A program made the position numbers and the translations under genes. Of a DNA stretch of 7,010 nucleotides, positions 6,857 to 7,010 are shown one piece after another. Position 1 is the first letter of the stretch, and every line of letters begins with the position of its first letter. The DNA is from Verrucomicrobiia bacterium. GTDB lineage: Bacteria > Verrucomicrobiota > Verrucomicrobiia > JABWAM01. Under the pieces are notes generated by a model, which was not told the DNA's origin, did not search any database, and worked only from the letters and a program-made list of their open reading frames with translations. Location of the stretch: NCBI GenBank assembly GCA_013360985.1, contig JABWAM010000132.1:1-7010 (forward strand), written 5' to 3'.

Positions 6857-6877
6857 CCCGCGCGCTGGCGCGGGAGG
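6857..6877 (+). promoter_or_regulatory. Ribosome binding site of the methyltransferase gene overlapped by a 7-bp GC hairpin
   Basis: CCCGCGC (6857-6863) and GCGCGGG (6868-6874) form a perfect 7-bp stem around GCTG. The strong Shine-Dalgarno sequence GGAGG (6873-6877) shares its first two bases with this stem and lies 10 nt before the GTG start at 6888. Folding would partly bury the ribosome site. Whether this controls translation is inference. It is the clearest ribosome binding site among the plus-strand genes of the window. Confidence 0.5.
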
Positions 6878-6887
6878 GGGATGCCTC

Positions 6888-7010
6888 GTGCAAGAAACCG
6901 AGTACTTCAACATCGCCCGGGCGGAGCAAAGCCACTGGTGGTACGCCGCCATGCGCGCCACCTGCGCGAGTTGGCTGCGGCGTTTGCCCTTCGCGCGCGG
7001 CCGCGCGGGC
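6888..7010 (+). CDS. Probable class I SAM-dependent methyltransferase, 5' end (runs off the right edge)
   Basis: Forty-one codons are visible, all open to the end of the window. The N terminus reads VQETEYFNIARAEQSHWWY. An E-x-x-HWWY segment followed by an Arg-containing helix is typical of the start of a group of SAM-dependent methyltransferases often found with glycosyltransferase and surface-polysaccharide genes. The SAM-binding glycine motif would lie beyond the edge, so the class cannot be confirmed here. The GTG start is supported by GGAGG 10 nt upstream; an ATG at 6881 is in another frame and does not give the HWWY sequence. The gene starts 78 bp after the regulator on the same strand and could be read through from it or be a target of the two-component system. 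The short visible length limits confidence. Confidence 0.62.
   Translation, partial: MQETEYFNIARAEQSHWWYAAMRATCASWLRRLPFARGRAG

Overview
The window is about 7 kb of GC-rich, densely coding DNA, probably from a Gram-negative bacterium of the Verrucomicrobiota/PVC type. That placement is inference. It rests on high GC at third codon positions, a periplasmic beta-propeller + Y_Y_Y histidine kinase of a kind common in Verrucomicrobiota, Acidobacteriota and Bacteroidota, and a NarL-type regulator with wording (GGAPM-x-S-x-IARKVVQ) that I associate with Verrucomicrobiota. There are no marker rRNA or tRNA genes to confirm it.

Layout. (1) 1-942, +: 3' part of a TPR-like helical-repeat protein of unknown function, running in from the left. 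(2) 961-2499, -: complete guaA (GMP synthase), convergent with the TPR gene across 18 bp. (3) 2500-3031: about 530 bp without a credible gene, between the divergent guaA and the next gene. It holds a GC-rich nested hairpin in the presumed guaA leader, a 15-bp perfect direct repeat with copies exactly 300 bp apart, and between those copies a long inverted repeat (29-bp arms) that can fold into a three-way junction. (4) 3032-3481, +: small protein with a disordered Pro/Ala-rich N terminus and three predicted membrane helices. (5) 3571-6153, +: 860-aa sensor histidine kinase with signal peptide, about ten propeller-type repeats, Y_Y_Y domain, one membrane helix, HisKA_3 and HATPase_c. (6) 6162-6809, +: its NarL/FixJ response regulator, only 8 bp downstream. 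(7) 6810-6887: short intergenic segment with three hairpins, one reaching the ribosome binding site of the next gene. (8) 6888->7010, +: 5' end of a probable SAM-dependent methyltransferase with an HWWY N-terminal motif.

How the genes may work together: the kinase probably senses a periplasmic signal through its propeller/Y_Y_Y region, phosphorylates itself on His658 and passes phosphate to Asp55 of the regulator, which binds DNA through its C-terminal LuxR-type helix-turn-helix. The small membrane protein upstream and the methyltransferase downstream lie on the same strand and could be an accessory protein and a target, but neither link is shown by sequence. guaA is housekeeping and runs the other way.

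The least explained signals are the repeat-bracketed, strongly foldable non-coding region (2673-2987) and the small membrane protein beside the kinase. No CRISPR array, transposase, tRNA or rRNA was seen, and no sigma-70 promoter could be called with confidence.
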